Of a stretch of 64,000 nt of DNA, positions 43,939 through 51,747 are shown in pieces (position 1 is the first letter of the stretch; each line of letters begins with the position of its first letter). The notes under the pieces were generated by a model that was not told the origin of the DNA, ran no database searches, and saw nothing but the letters and a program-made list of their open reading frames with translations. Origin of the DNA: Thermococcus sp. 21S7 (GTDB taxonomy: Archaea; Methanobacteriota_B; Thermococci; Thermococcales; Thermococcaceae). The stretch spans positions 361,531 to 425,530 of the forward strand of contig NZ_SNUT01000002.1 in assembly GCF_012027615.1 (NCBI RefSeq). The letters are read 5' to 3'. Made by a program: the position numbers and the translations under genes.

Positions 43939-44240
43939 GGTACTCACCTGTGTTTTCTGAGGATTTGAGCCTGTGATTTAACGTCGGGTGGTGGTTGATA
44001 GCGGGCAGACGGTGCCGCGGAATTCTGGCTTTCTCTGAGTTAAAAGGTCCTGTCGGCCGGCTACTCGTGTTTACCTTCACAGGAGTATATAAAGCTCTTC
44101 TGGCTCAAAATTTGAAGTGTTGGTTCAATTTTTGAAATGATGTGTTTGTCGGGTCTGGATGCTCAAAACAGGTGAGGTACTTTAAAAACCGGACCACAAA
44201 ACCTTAATTAACCTATGATAACAACCCGCCAGAGATAGGC
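43939..44240. other. Intergenic region with two divergent promoters
   Basis: This 302-bp gap between divergent genes has no convincing gene. GAGTATATAAAGC (about 44084-44096) can serve the minus-strand flippase gene, and TACTTTAAAAACC (about 44178-44190) the regulator at 44241. Between them lie several TTGAA/TTCAA half-sites (44110-44137) and an ATGCTCAAAACAGGT element (44159-44173). Confidence 0.5.
44159..44173 (+). promoter_or_regulatory. 15-bp element shared with another promoter (copy 1)
   Basis: ATGCTCAAAACAGGT lies just upstream of the TATA box of the HTH regulator at 44241. The identical 15 bp occurs at 59264-59278, upstream of the TATA box of the minus-strand gene at 58672-59199. Confidence 0.4.
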
Positions 44241-44771
44241 ATGAAGGGCAGAGAACTCAACGAGCGAACCAAGAGAGTTCTAGAGTTCGTTAGGGAAAAT
44301 CCCGGCCTGAGCTTCAACGAGATATCCCGAAGACTCGGCATTGCAAAGGGAGATTTGCAGTATCACCTCAGAAAGCTTGAAAAGCTCGAACTGGTAGTGT
44401 CGAAGAGGAGCGGCCTTAGGAGGCACTATTTCCCCTCAGGAATGTTCAGCGAGAGGGAGAAGGACGTGCTTTCAATACTCGCAAGTGAAAACATGAGGGA
44501 GATAATAATGTACCTGATCGCCAACCCCGACCCCACACAGAGTGAACTGTGCGAGGAACTCGGCCTCTCCCCCTCGTCGGCGAACTACTACATTGGGAAG
44601 CTCGGGGAGCTGGGACTGGTGAAGAGTGTGAGGGACGGGAAGTTCGTGAGGTACCACTTCACGGGGGATGTGGACCTGTTCATCAAGATGATACGGAACT
44701 ATCATCCCAGCCTTCTGGACAGGTGGACCGACAGGATGCTGGACATATTCTTGGAGCTGGAGGGAAAATGA
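44241..44771 (+). CDS. Transcription regulator with two winged-helix domains
   Basis: The 176-residue protein has two consecutive winged helices: NERTKRVLEFVRENPGLSFNEISRRLGIAKGDLQYHLRKLEKLELV (residues 6-51) and MREIIMYLIANPDPTQSELCEEL then SPSSANYYIGKLGELGLV (about 83-130). The arrangement is common in archaeal regulators that pair with small membrane proteins. The next gene codes such a protein, starting at the base after the stop, so the two are likely partners. Confidence 0.88.
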   Translation: MKGRELNERTKRVLEFVRENPGLSFNEISRRLGIAKGDLQYHLRKLEKLELVVSKRSGLRRHYFPSGMFSEREKDVLSILASENMREIIMYLIANPDPTQSELCEELGLSPSSANYYIGKLGELGLVKSVRDGKFVRYHFTGDVDLFIKMIRNYHPSLLDRWTDRMLDIFLELEGK

Positions 44772-45074
44772 ATGGTGGAGGCCGTTTGCGTTAGTATCGG
44801 AATAGAAATCATCACAATGTTCTTTGCGTTAATCCTCTCGCTGGTCTCGTTTAGGGCCTATCGGAGGAGCGGGAAACGGAGACTCCTCTTAGTATCCTTC
44901 GGATTCCTGCTGTACTTCCTCAAGGAGATTGTGCTCTGGGCATGGGCGCTGATTTTCCCCGGGTTCGAGTTCCTGGACGTCATCTCGGCCATTCTTGAGT
45001 TTGCAATGATAGCCACGTTCTTTGTGGCCATCGCAACAAAGGAGGGGAAATCCGTTGAATCACAGATGGAGTAA
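44772..45074 (+). CDS. Small membrane protein linked to the HTH regulator
   Basis: The 100-residue protein has three hydrophobic helices (about residues 8-28, 38-62, 68-88), joined by a basic loop RAYRRSGKRRLLLVS. It resembles archaeal DUF7521-like proteins next to HTH genes. ATG 44772 follows the regulator stop with no gap. It may sense or tether, but this is inferred from context. Confidence 0.7.
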   Translation: MVEAVCVSIGIEIITMFFALILSLVSFRAYRRSGKRRLLLVSFGFLLYFLKEIVLWAWALIFPGFEFLDVISAILEFAMIATFFVAIATKEGKSVESQME

Positions 45075-45618
45075 TCGGCTCACTGTACTGACCGTCCTCG
45101 TCTTCGCCGCACTGGCTCTTCAGGGGACGGGGGCATTCTCGGGAATAAACGAGTGGGTTAACTCAAATCTCCCCCTCGTTGACACTCCCGTTATGAACTT
45201 CCTCACGATGCTCGGGGGCGACGTGTTCCTCGTCCTGTTTGGAATCTTCGCATTTCTCACAGAGAGGCGCGAAAAGGGCGGAATCTCGGCAGGTACCGCG
45301 GCCTTCCTCCTTACGGTGGCCTTCGGTCTCGCCGCCGTCGGTGTCCTCAAGTTTATCTTTGCCGAACCGAGGCCGAGGCCGGACTACGGAACCTACGCCT
45401 TCCCCTCGGGCCACGCCTTCAGGGCGGCGGTGATAGCAGCCTACGGCGCGGACAGGTGGAGGAAGTACGCTCCAGCCTTCTGGGCGTACGCCGTTGGAAT
45501 AGCCCTCACGAGGCTCTTCCTCCACGTTCACTGGCTGGGCGACGTGCTATTCAGCCTGCTCTTTGCCCCCTGGCTCTACCTCCTGCTCAAATCACTCCTC
45601 GGAGGGAAGTTTGAATGA
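45055..45618 (+). CDS. PAP2-family membrane phosphatase
   Basis: The 187-residue membrane protein carries the phosphatase triad: KFIFAEPRPRP (motif 1), YAFPSGHAFRAA (motif 2, catalytic His) and TRLFLHVHWLGDVLFS (motif 3). PAP2 enzymes dephosphorylate lipid pyrophosphates such as dolichyl or undecaprenyl diphosphate. TTG 45055 follows GGAGGGG; the upstream in-frame start lies in the preceding gene. It overlaps the next gene by 4 bp. Confidence 0.92.
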   Translation: MNHRWSNRLTVLTVLVFAALALQGTGAFSGINEWVNSNLPLVDTPVMNFLTMLGGDVFLVLFGIFAFLTERREKGGISAGTAAFLLTVAFGLAAVGVLKFIFAEPRPRPDYGTYAFPSGHAFRAAVIAAYGADRWRKYAPAFWAYAVGIALTRLFLHVHWLGDVLFSLLFAPWLYLLLKSLLGGKFE

Positions 45619-46076
45619 ACGGCTTCCTTGAAGTCTTCCTCCTCTCGCTGATTCCAACCTTTGAGGGGCGCTATGCCATAGTCTACGGCATAGGTACGGG
45701 CTATCCCCTGTGGGAGACGCTTTTGGCCGCTTCCCTCGGCGTTCTGCTCCTCTCGCTGGTCCTTCCCGCTCTGCTCCCATACATAGACAGGCTGATGCTC
45801 TGGCTTGAGGGAACCTTCCTCAGGAAGATAGCCCATCTCTACCTCTACTACGTCGAGAGGGTCAGGAAAAAGGCCCACCCCTACGTTGAGAAGTGGGGCT
45901 TCATCGGGCTGACGATATTCGTGGCGATACCGCTCCCCGGGACGGGCGTCTGGACCGGTGCTCTGGCGGCATACATACTCGCCATAGAGAAGAGGCAGAC
46001 GGTTCCGGCTTTAATCCTCGGCGGGCTTTTGAGCATGGCGATAACGCTGCTGCCCGCTTTGGGACTGTTCGGATAA
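45615..46076 (+). CDS. COG2426-type small membrane protein (Sm_multidrug_ex)
   Basis: The 153-residue protein has four hydrophobic segments and the family landmarks SLIPTFEGRYAIVYGIGTG near the start and AIPLPGTGVWTGALAAYILAI later. It belongs to the putative small multidrug export family; transport has not been shown for archaeal members. It is coupled to the PAP2 gene (ATGA). Confidence 0.85.
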   Translation: MNGFLEVFLLSLIPTFEGRYAIVYGIGTGYPLWETLLAASLGVLLLSLVLPALLPYIDRLMLWLEGTFLRKIAHLYLYYVERVRKKAHPYVEKWGFIGLTIFVAIPLPGTGVWTGALAAYILAIEKRQTVPALILGGLLSMAITLLPALGLFG

Positions 46077-46087
46077 AAAGGGGAAGC

Positions 46088-47368
46088 TCAGGTAAGGCTC
46101 TTCCCCCTCGTCTCTTCTCCTAACGCTAAGACGTCCAGCGCACCGATTATCGCCACCACCGCAATCACAAGTACCGCCAAGGCGCTCCCGCTCAGCTCCA
46201 TTATCTTGCCGGCGAGAATTGGCGCTATTCCTCCGCCTATCCTCGCCATCGCCCCCGCCCAGCCGGTTCCCGTGCCCCGGACGGCCGTTGGGTAGAGCTC
46301 CGGCGTGTAGGCGTATATCGCTCCCCAGGCACCGAGGTTGAAGAAGCTGAAGGCTATCGCACTCGCGATTATCGCCGCTTCGTTCCCCGAGCTGGCCGCG
46401 AAGTAGAAGCCGACTCCGGCTATTCCCGAGAGCAGGAGGTAGCAGGAGAGGGTCTTCTTCCGGCCGATTTTCTCAAGCAGATAAGCGGCGCTCCAGTAGC
46501 CGGGCAGCTGGGCTATGGCGGTGATGATGAAGTACTGGAAGCTCCTGAAGACGGTGATTCCCAGCGTTGCCGAGAGGAACTTCGGAAGCCAGATAAAGAA
46601 GCCGTAGTAGGCGAAGGCTATGCTGAACCAGGCTATCGTGAGCATGAGGGTGGTTCTGCCGTAGCGCCTCCAGAGATCCGCGACCGAGGCTTTCTTGGCC
46701 TCCTTTTGAACCTCAAGCTTAACGCTCACGCCGAGGGTCTTCCTGATGGTCTCCTCGGCCTCCCTAACGCGTCCCTTGATGAGCAGGTAGCGGGGCGATT
46801 CGGGGAGTGTAAGGAGCAAGGGCAGAATCAGTATCACCGCGCCGCCGAAGAGCAGTATGCCCCTCCAGTCGGCCTTTACGAGGATAGCAACTACTCCTAT
46901 GATTATCGTTCCTATCGCCCAGAAGCTCTCAAGGATTGAAATCATCGCACCCCTTATCGACCTTGGCATGAACTCGGCGAAGTAGGAGCTTGCAACCGGC
47001 AGCGAGCCGCCGAGGCCGAGGCCGACGATGAAGCGCAGGGCTATGAGGGCGTCCAGGCTACCCGCGAAGGAGCTGACTATCGAGCCGATGGAGAATGTTG
47101 CAACCGCGAGGGTGAGGGTTTTCTTCCGCCCAATCCTGTCGGCTAGATAGCCGAAGAGCCACGCGCCGAAGAGCATGCCGAAGAGCGCCGCCGAGCCGAG
47201 GGAGCCTAGCTTTGTGAGGCTGCCCTGGAAGGCGGGGTCGTTCTTGAGCAGGGCCATGACGAATCCGGCCGAGATTGTGTTCACGGCTATGAACGCCCAC
47301 ACCGTCCCCAGAATGGCCAGGAGCGTGTAGTGGAACTTATTCAACCGGGAGTTTTCGATGGCCTCCAC
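46088..47368 (-). CDS. Major facilitator superfamily transporter
   Basis: The protein of about 426 residues has 12 helices. The loop motif WLFGYLADRIGRKKTL between helices 2 and 3 and the matching YLLEKIGRKKTL in the second half mark the sugar/metabolite porter group, along with LPESPRYLL. GTG 47368 follows GGTGAGG; GTG 47377 is possible. Much longer in-frame sequence upstream lacks a start signal. The substrate is unknown. Confidence 0.9.
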   Translation of the reverse strand: MEAIENSRLNKFHYTLLAILGTVWAFIAVNTISAGFVMALLKNDPAFQGSLTKLGSLGSAALFGMLFGAWLFGYLADRIGRKKTLTLAVATFSIGSIVSSFAGSLDALIALRFIVGLGLGGSLPVASSYFAEFMPRSIRGAMISILESFWAIGTIIIGVVAILVKADWRGILLFGGAVILILPLLLTLPESPRYLLIKGRVREAEETIRKTLGVSVKLEVQKEAKKASVADLWRRYGRTTLMLTIAWFSIAFAYYGFFIWLPKFLSATLGITVFRSFQYFIITAIAQLPGYWSAAYLLEKIGRKKTLSCYLLLSGIAGVGFYFAASSGNEAAIIASAIAFSFFNLGAWGAIYAYTPELYPTAVRGTGTGWAGAMARIGGGIAPILAGKIMELSGSALAVLVIAVVAIIGALDVLALGEETRGKSLT

Positions 47369-47572
47369 AGCCCTCACCGGATTCCATTTGCATGAAGAAG
47401 TTTTTAAGCGTTTTCTCGGTCGTTCCGTCTTGTTACACAGGTTTGGGAAGTTATCCGGGAGTCTCGGAGAATAATGTGACTCACAGTTCTTTAATCTCCG
47501 GGATTCTTTCACCCATGCCGCTCAAAAACCTTAAATCATCCGGAGACTCAACTTCCCATCCAGGGTGGTGAG

Positions 47573-48773
47573 ATGAACCTGCTGGGTAGGTACAGGCTCC
47601 TCTTCGTCCTCATGAACACGGGCTTCATCGGGAACCTCACGGTCATCTACTACCTCTCGAAGGGCATCACCTACGGCCAGATCGGTCTCGTGAGCGCAAT
47701 TTCGGCGCTGGGCTTCTTTCTCTTTGAGGTTCCAACTGGTGTCGTGGCCGACAAGGTGAGCAGAAAGACCAGCGTGCTGATTGGAATGGCGCTCTTCGCC
47801 CTTGGCACGATCATTCTCATCATCCTCCGGAGCTTCCCCATGCTAATAGCCCACGCCGTCGTCTCTTCTTTCGGGGCGACCTTCGTGAGCGGCAGCCTGC
47901 AGGCGTGGCTCTTCGACAACTTAAGGCATCTCGGCAATGGAAAAACGGTACCGCGAGGTAATGAAGGACATCAAAACCCTGACCTTGATTTCCTCCGCGT
48001 TCTCGATTCTCATCGGTGCATTTCTGGCCCAGTTCTACGGATTCACCCTGCCCCTCACCATAACACTACTGATGGAGTTCGGCGCCCTGCTGACGGCGCT
48101 CTCGATACCCGAGTACGAGTTCAAGAAGCCCGAGGTCTCATACCACCTTCACGTTCTCCACTCGGCTAGGGAACTGTTAAGGCCCGACATTCTCCCGCTG
48201 ATTCTCATTTCAATTGCAGTGACGATATCCATAAACCAGTTCCGGCAGTTCTTCGAGCCTTACCTCGGCGAGATACTGGCGACGGACCTTGGGACGGCCC
48301 TCATGGGCACCCTCGGACTGCTGGGCATCGCCGAGGTTCTGATTAAAACCCTCCCCCGGTTGGTGGGCATCAGGCTCGGTAAGAAATGGAGCACGAGGGC
48401 GTATGAACTTGCGCCCCTCGCGATTCCCGTTTTCACAGCCCTCTCGGTGCTCTTCCAGAACCCGCTCTTCATCGTCCTGCTCGGGGTTCTCGCGACGGTC
48501 GTGAATACGGCCTTCGGCTTCAACGTCTCCGTAGAGTTCCAGCACAGGATACCGAGCGAAAAGAGGGCGACGGTTCTGTCCCTCAATATGATATTCTCCG
48601 CGGTGGTGATGGCCGTCTTCTACGCCCTCTACGGGTTCGCCGTCGATAACCTCGGGCTGAATGAGGCCAGACTGCTGTTCGCGGTGGTCCTTTTCGGCAT
48701 CGGTGCGGCCTTCAAGCTGGCCAGCCTCGGCCCGCTGAGGGAACCCCTGGAGCTGAGGCATCTGGCGGAGTGA
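47573..48773 (+). pseudogene. MFS transporter with a single frameshift
   Basis: Frame 1 from ATG 47573 (after GGTGGTGA) gives the first third of an MFS protein, including FLFEVPTGVVADKVSRKTSVL and SLQAWLFDNLRHLG up to 47935. The sequence then continues one base later as MEKRYREVMKDIKTL in another frame to 48773. Removing A 47936 restores LRHLGMEKRYREV and a protein of about 399 residues. The intact MFS gene at 53054 is a relative. It may be a recent mutation or a sequencing error. Confidence 0.75.
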
Positions 48774-48785
48774 CATTTTTGTTTT

Positions 48786-49865
48786 TTACCTCTGAAAGAC
48801 CCTCTTAACGACTGGATCGGGAATGTAGTACTCGCCGTAACCCGTGTGCTCAAGAAAGCCGTAATCGATGAGATTCCTTAGGTACTTCCGTATCTCCTTG
48901 CCGTCTATGTCTTTACCTTCCCTGAGCTTGAGGGCGTTGAGTATATCTTTTCTTCTCGCCCTCTCCTCCACGCCAGTTATGGTCGCCACAACTTCCATAA
49001 CAGCACGATATCTTGGACTCAGTTCATCCAGCTCTTTGAATTCTGCTTCGATGTAACCTTTGGCCTCCTCCAGAACGGCCTCTATGGCGTCCCAGTGAGA
49101 GCTACCATCAACCCTGTAGGCCCCGTAATGGGTCAGCCAGCCAGGGACGCCGTCGAGGGTTTTCACCGCAGATAGGAGCTCCCTTGGAGAAACGTCCATC
49201 CCATACTCAGCAAATCCCCGCTCAAGAAACTCCAGGCTTTCTGAAGGATTGAAGCGGTTGAGCTTAATCCTGACATGGTAACGCCCGTAGAGGGGCGCGT
49301 TGTAGTCACCGAAACGGAGAAACTTCTCAAGCACTCCAACCTGTGAACCTGTCAGTATGAGGTGTATGTGTCTGAGGTTGTCATAAATCCATGCGAGAAG
49401 TATTGTGAAATCCACCTGAGCAAAGCGCAGATACTGGGCTTCGTCAAAGGCTATTATTAGTCTTTCATAGCGTTCATCCAGCTCCTTAAGGGTCTCCGGA
49501 AGATTTTTTTCAGAGGGCCTGACCTTAACACCGTAACCTTTAATGCTCACTCCCTCAAACTTGGAGATTATCCTCGACAGTTTTCCCTCAGAGAGTTTGA
49601 GGAGTTCCCGAGCGATGACTTTCTGGGGATTTCTCGTATTAACTGAGGCCACTTCCCTCGCATCAATTACGATGTATGGAACACCCTCCATGCGGTTCAA
49701 TTCGTTAAGGGCAGCATAAAGAAAGGTTGTCTTCCCTATCCTCCTTGGCCCGGTGATTATGAAAAGTCTTCTTCCCTTTTCGAGCCTATCCAGAAATTCC
49801 AAGAACTCAGCTTTCCTGCCAAATACTTCATCAATAGACGTTTTGGGTTCTATACTGAACAACAT
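48786..49865 (-). CDS. Archaeal AAA ATPase (PF01637 type)
   Basis: The 359-residue protein has EVFGRKAEFLEFLDRLEKG, Walker A ITGPRRIGKTTF (about residues 38-49), Walker B LIIAFDEAQYL (about 137-147), sensor LILTGSQVG, and a C-terminal winged helix (RRKDILNALKLREGKDIDGKEIRKYLRNLIDYGFL). This STAND-like family is expanded in Thermococcales and Methanocaldococcus, with unknown roles. Its start codon directly abuts a large palindrome (49867-49893). Confidence 0.9.
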   Translation of the reverse strand: MLFSIEPKTSIDEVFGRKAEFLEFLDRLEKGRRLFIITGPRRIGKTTFLYAALNELNRMEGVPYIVIDAREVASVNTRNPQKVIARELLKLSEGKLSRIISKFEGVSIKGYGVKVRPSEKNLPETLKELDERYERLIIAFDEAQYLRFAQVDFTILLAWIYDNLRHIHLILTGSQVGVLEKFLRFGDYNAPLYGRYHVRIKLNRFNPSESLEFLERGFAEYGMDVSPRELLSAVKTLDGVPGWLTHYGAYRVDGSSHWDAIEAVLEEAKGYIEAEFKELDELSPRYRAVMEVVATITGVEERARRKDILNALKLREGKDIDGKEIRKYLRNLIDYGFLEHTGYGEYYIPDPVVKRVFQR

Positions 49866-49866
49866 A

Positions 49867-49893
49867 GTTCATACCCCCAAAGGGGGTAGGAAC
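49867..49893. promoter_or_regulatory. 27-bp palindrome at the ATPase start
   Basis: GTTCATACCCCC and GGGGGTAGGAAC flank AAA; 11 of 12 arm positions pair. It lies between the minus-strand TATA box (CTTTTTATATTT, 49898-49909) and the ATG 49865. It covers the transcription start, or as RNA would hide the start codon. Confidence 0.6.
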
Positions 49894-49941
49894 TTCAAAT
49901 ATAAAAAGCTTGCCTCACCACAAGAATCATCAAAAGGATAT

Positions 49942-49968
49942 AGAGGTCCCCCCAAAGAGGGTATGAAC
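49942..49968. promoter_or_regulatory. Second, degenerate copy of the ATPase palindrome
   Basis: CCCCCCAAAGAGGGTATGAAC repeats the centre and right arm of the 49867-49893 element 75 bp upstream, beyond the TATA box. Its left arm is degraded. Two sites flanking one promoter suggest autoregulation or a mobile end. Confidence 0.45.
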
Positions 49969-50009
49969 TAAAATGTGCACCATGTATCCAACAAAAAGAA
50001 AAGGGGAAA

Positions 50010-50048
50010 TCACTTCGTCGCCCTCGTTATCCCAACGTCCTCCACGAA
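50010..50048 (-). pseudogene. Detached C-terminal tail of tldE (pmbA)
   Basis: The minus strand codes FVEDVGITRATK then a stop (TGA, 50010-50012). This is the usual C-terminus of archaeal TldE/PmbA, which ends STPY-x-x-V-x-DVG-T-R. The tldE gene body on the plus strand ends its homology at STPYV (51479). Joining 51479 to 50048 in reverse orientation restores STPYVFVEDVGITRATK in frame. Confidence 0.75.
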
Positions 50049-50068
50049 GTTAATATAAATTCCACAGT

Positions 50069-50185
50069 AAAGACGTCGAGTTCTACCCCGGAACCTGTGG
50101 CAAGGGCGAGCCTGGACAGGGCGTCCCCGTCTGGATGGGTGGAGCACACGCGAGGCTTCGCGACATACCGCTGAGGAGGCCGTGA
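50069..50185 (+). pseudogene. Detached C-terminal tail of tldD
   Basis: The plus strand codes KDVEFYPGTCGKGEPGQ, then GVPVWMGGAHARLRDIPL before TGA 50183-50185. This is the C-terminus of TldD, whose family ends GTCG-x-x-GQ-x-VPV...LR. It lies directly upstream of tldE, the normal order. The N-terminal part of tldD is now at 54201-55148 on the other strand. About 120 middle residues of TldD are not found in the window. Confidence 0.75.
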
Positions 50186-50195
50186 GGTGGTGGCG

Positions 50196-51533
50196 ATGTT
50201 CGAGCTTAACGAGTTCATACTCAAGAAGGCCGAAGAGCTGGGCTTCGGCGACGTCGTCGTTCTGAGCTACGAAACGAACAGGAGGCAGGTGCGCTTTGCC
50301 AACAACGAGATAACCGTCGCCAAGAACTGGCACGAGAGGAAGGTGGAGCTGTTCGCCGAGCTTGAGAAGCGCGTCGCCGGAACGAGCATCACCGAGCTGA
50401 GCGAGGAGAACATCGAGAGAACCCTCAAGACCCTCCTGAGCAACATGAAGGGCATGGCGCCGAAGGAGGACTACTACGGAATCGCTGAAGGGCCGTTCCA
50501 GTATAAAGACATCCCGGAGACCTTCGATAAGGCCATAGTCGAACTCGACGAGCCGAACGAGTACGTGGAGAGGGCCATCAACGCCGCCCTTGAGGAGGGA
50601 GCGAAGAGGGTAGCGGGTGTCCTCTACACCGACCACAGCAGGCTTTACCTGACCACGAGCAACGGCGTTGAGGCCTTCGATGAGGGCACCGGGATAGAGA
50701 TAAGCGTTAGGGCCTTCATCGGAGACCTTGAGAGCGGCCACGGAACGAACTCCGTGAGGGTTCTCAAGAAGTTCGACCCAGAATTGGCCGGAAGAAAGGC
50801 CGGCGAGATTGCAAAGCTCGCCCAGAACCCGGAGCAGGGCCCAGAAGGAAAGTTCGACGTCATCTTCGACCCGTTAGCGTTTGCGAACCTGCTGAGCTAC
50901 ATGAGCTTCATGACCTCGGCTTACGCCGCCGAGGCCGGTTTCAGCTTCCTGGTGAACAAGCTCGGCCAGAAAGTCGCCAACGACATCGTCACGATAAAGG
51001 ATATAGGAAACCTCCCGAACGGCTACGGAACGAGGAAGTTCGACGACGAGGGAGTGCCCACGAGGGAAACGACGATAATCGAGAACGGGACCTTCAAGAC
51101 CTTCCTGCTCAACACGAGCATGGCGAAGAAGTACGGAACAGAGACGACGGCCAACGCCGGCTTAACAATGCCCCACGCGTGGAACATCGTCCTCGAACCT
51201 GGCGACTACAGCAGGGAGGAGCTGTTCAGCGAGGTCAATAGGGGAATCTACATCACCAACGTCTGGTACACCCGCTTCCAGAACTACGTCGCCGGCGACT
51301 TCTCGACCATCCCGAGGGATGGAATATTCCTCGTCGAGAACGGCGAGCTGAGGCCGATAAAGAACATCCGCGTGAGCGACAACTTCCAGAGGATCCTTGA
51401 GGGAATCAAGGCCCTTGGAAAGGAGAGCTACCACATCCACTGGTGGGAGGTTGACACGCCGGTTTCAACGCCCTACGTTCGAAAGTTAATAACCTTTTGT
51501 TTTAAAAAAATTTATAAATTCATGGTTTTGTAA
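50196..51533 (+). CDS. pmbA: TldE/PmbA-family protein with replaced C-terminus
   Basis: The protein of about 445 residues is the TldE (PmbA) subunit of the TldD-TldE metalloprotease, which trims peptides, including RiPP precursors in bacteria. Family regions include RQVRFANNEITVAKNW, ATANAGLTMPHAW-like TTANAGLTMPHAWNI and FQNYVAGDFSTIPRDGIF. After STPYV (51479) the true tail is lost and replaced by RKLITFCFKKIYKFMVL from the inserted A+T-rich DNA. ATG 50196 follows GAGGTGGTGG. TldE lacks the zinc site and needs TldD, which is broken here. Confidence 0.85.
   Translation: MFELNEFILKKAEELGFGDVVVLSYETNRRQVRFANNEITVAKNWHERKVELFAELEKRVAGTSITELSEENIERTLKTLLSNMKGMAPKEDYYGIAEGPFQYKDIPETFDKAIVELDEPNEYVERAINAALEEGAKRVAGVLYTDHSRLYLTTSNGVEAFDEGTGIEISVRAFIGDLESGHGTNSVRVLKKFDPELAGRKAGEIAKLAQNPEQGPEGKFDVIFDPLAFANLLSYMSFMTSAYAAEAGFSFLVNKLGQKVANDIVTIKDIGNLPNGYGTRKFDDEGVPTRETTIIENGTFKTFLLNTSMAKKYGTETTANAGLTMPHAWNIVLEPGDYSREELFSEVNRGIYITNVWYTRFQNYVAGDFSTIPRDGIFLVENGELRPIKNIRVSDNFQRILEGIKALGKESYHIHWWEVDTPVSTPYVRKLITFCFKKIYKFMVL
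51511..51518 (+). promoter_or_regulatory. TATA box of the RiPP-like cassette
   Basis: TTTATAAA in a run of A/T lies 48 bp before the GTG start of the small peptide gene, inside the inserted DNA. The strong ribosome binding site GGAGGGGTGA follows at 51552-51561. Confidence 0.55.
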
Positions 51534-51565
51534 TTGTACTTGAAAAACACTTGGAGGGGTGAATT

Positions 51566-51685
51566 GTGAAAATAGAAACACTTTACACCACAAAGGAGGA
51601 GATAACCAGCGGATGTCAGGTACCTCCGAATTTTTACGGATGTCCAAATTTGTGCATAACAATAGATGACGAGGAGTCTGAGTGA
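51566..51685 (+). CDS. Candidate RiPP precursor peptide, 39 residues
   Basis: GTG 51566 follows a very strong site GGAGGGGTGA with 4-nt spacing. The peptide has a Thr/Glu/Lys-rich leader-like start (KIETLYTTKEEITSG) and a core-like part with C17, C26 and C30 (CQVPPNFYGCPNLC), ending in an acidic tail (DDEESE). Size, cysteines, position 62 bp upstream of a radical SAM/SPASM gene and an exporter after that match RiPP precursors such as sactipeptides or ranthipeptides. I know no family with this exact core. Function is inferred. Confidence 0.7.
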   Translation: MKIETLYTTKEEITSGCQVPPNFYGCPNLCITIDDEESE

Positions 51686-51747
51686 GATTTTAGATTAGAA
51701 TTTTATTTTTTATATTTGATTTGAGGTAATATACAAGGTGATATACA

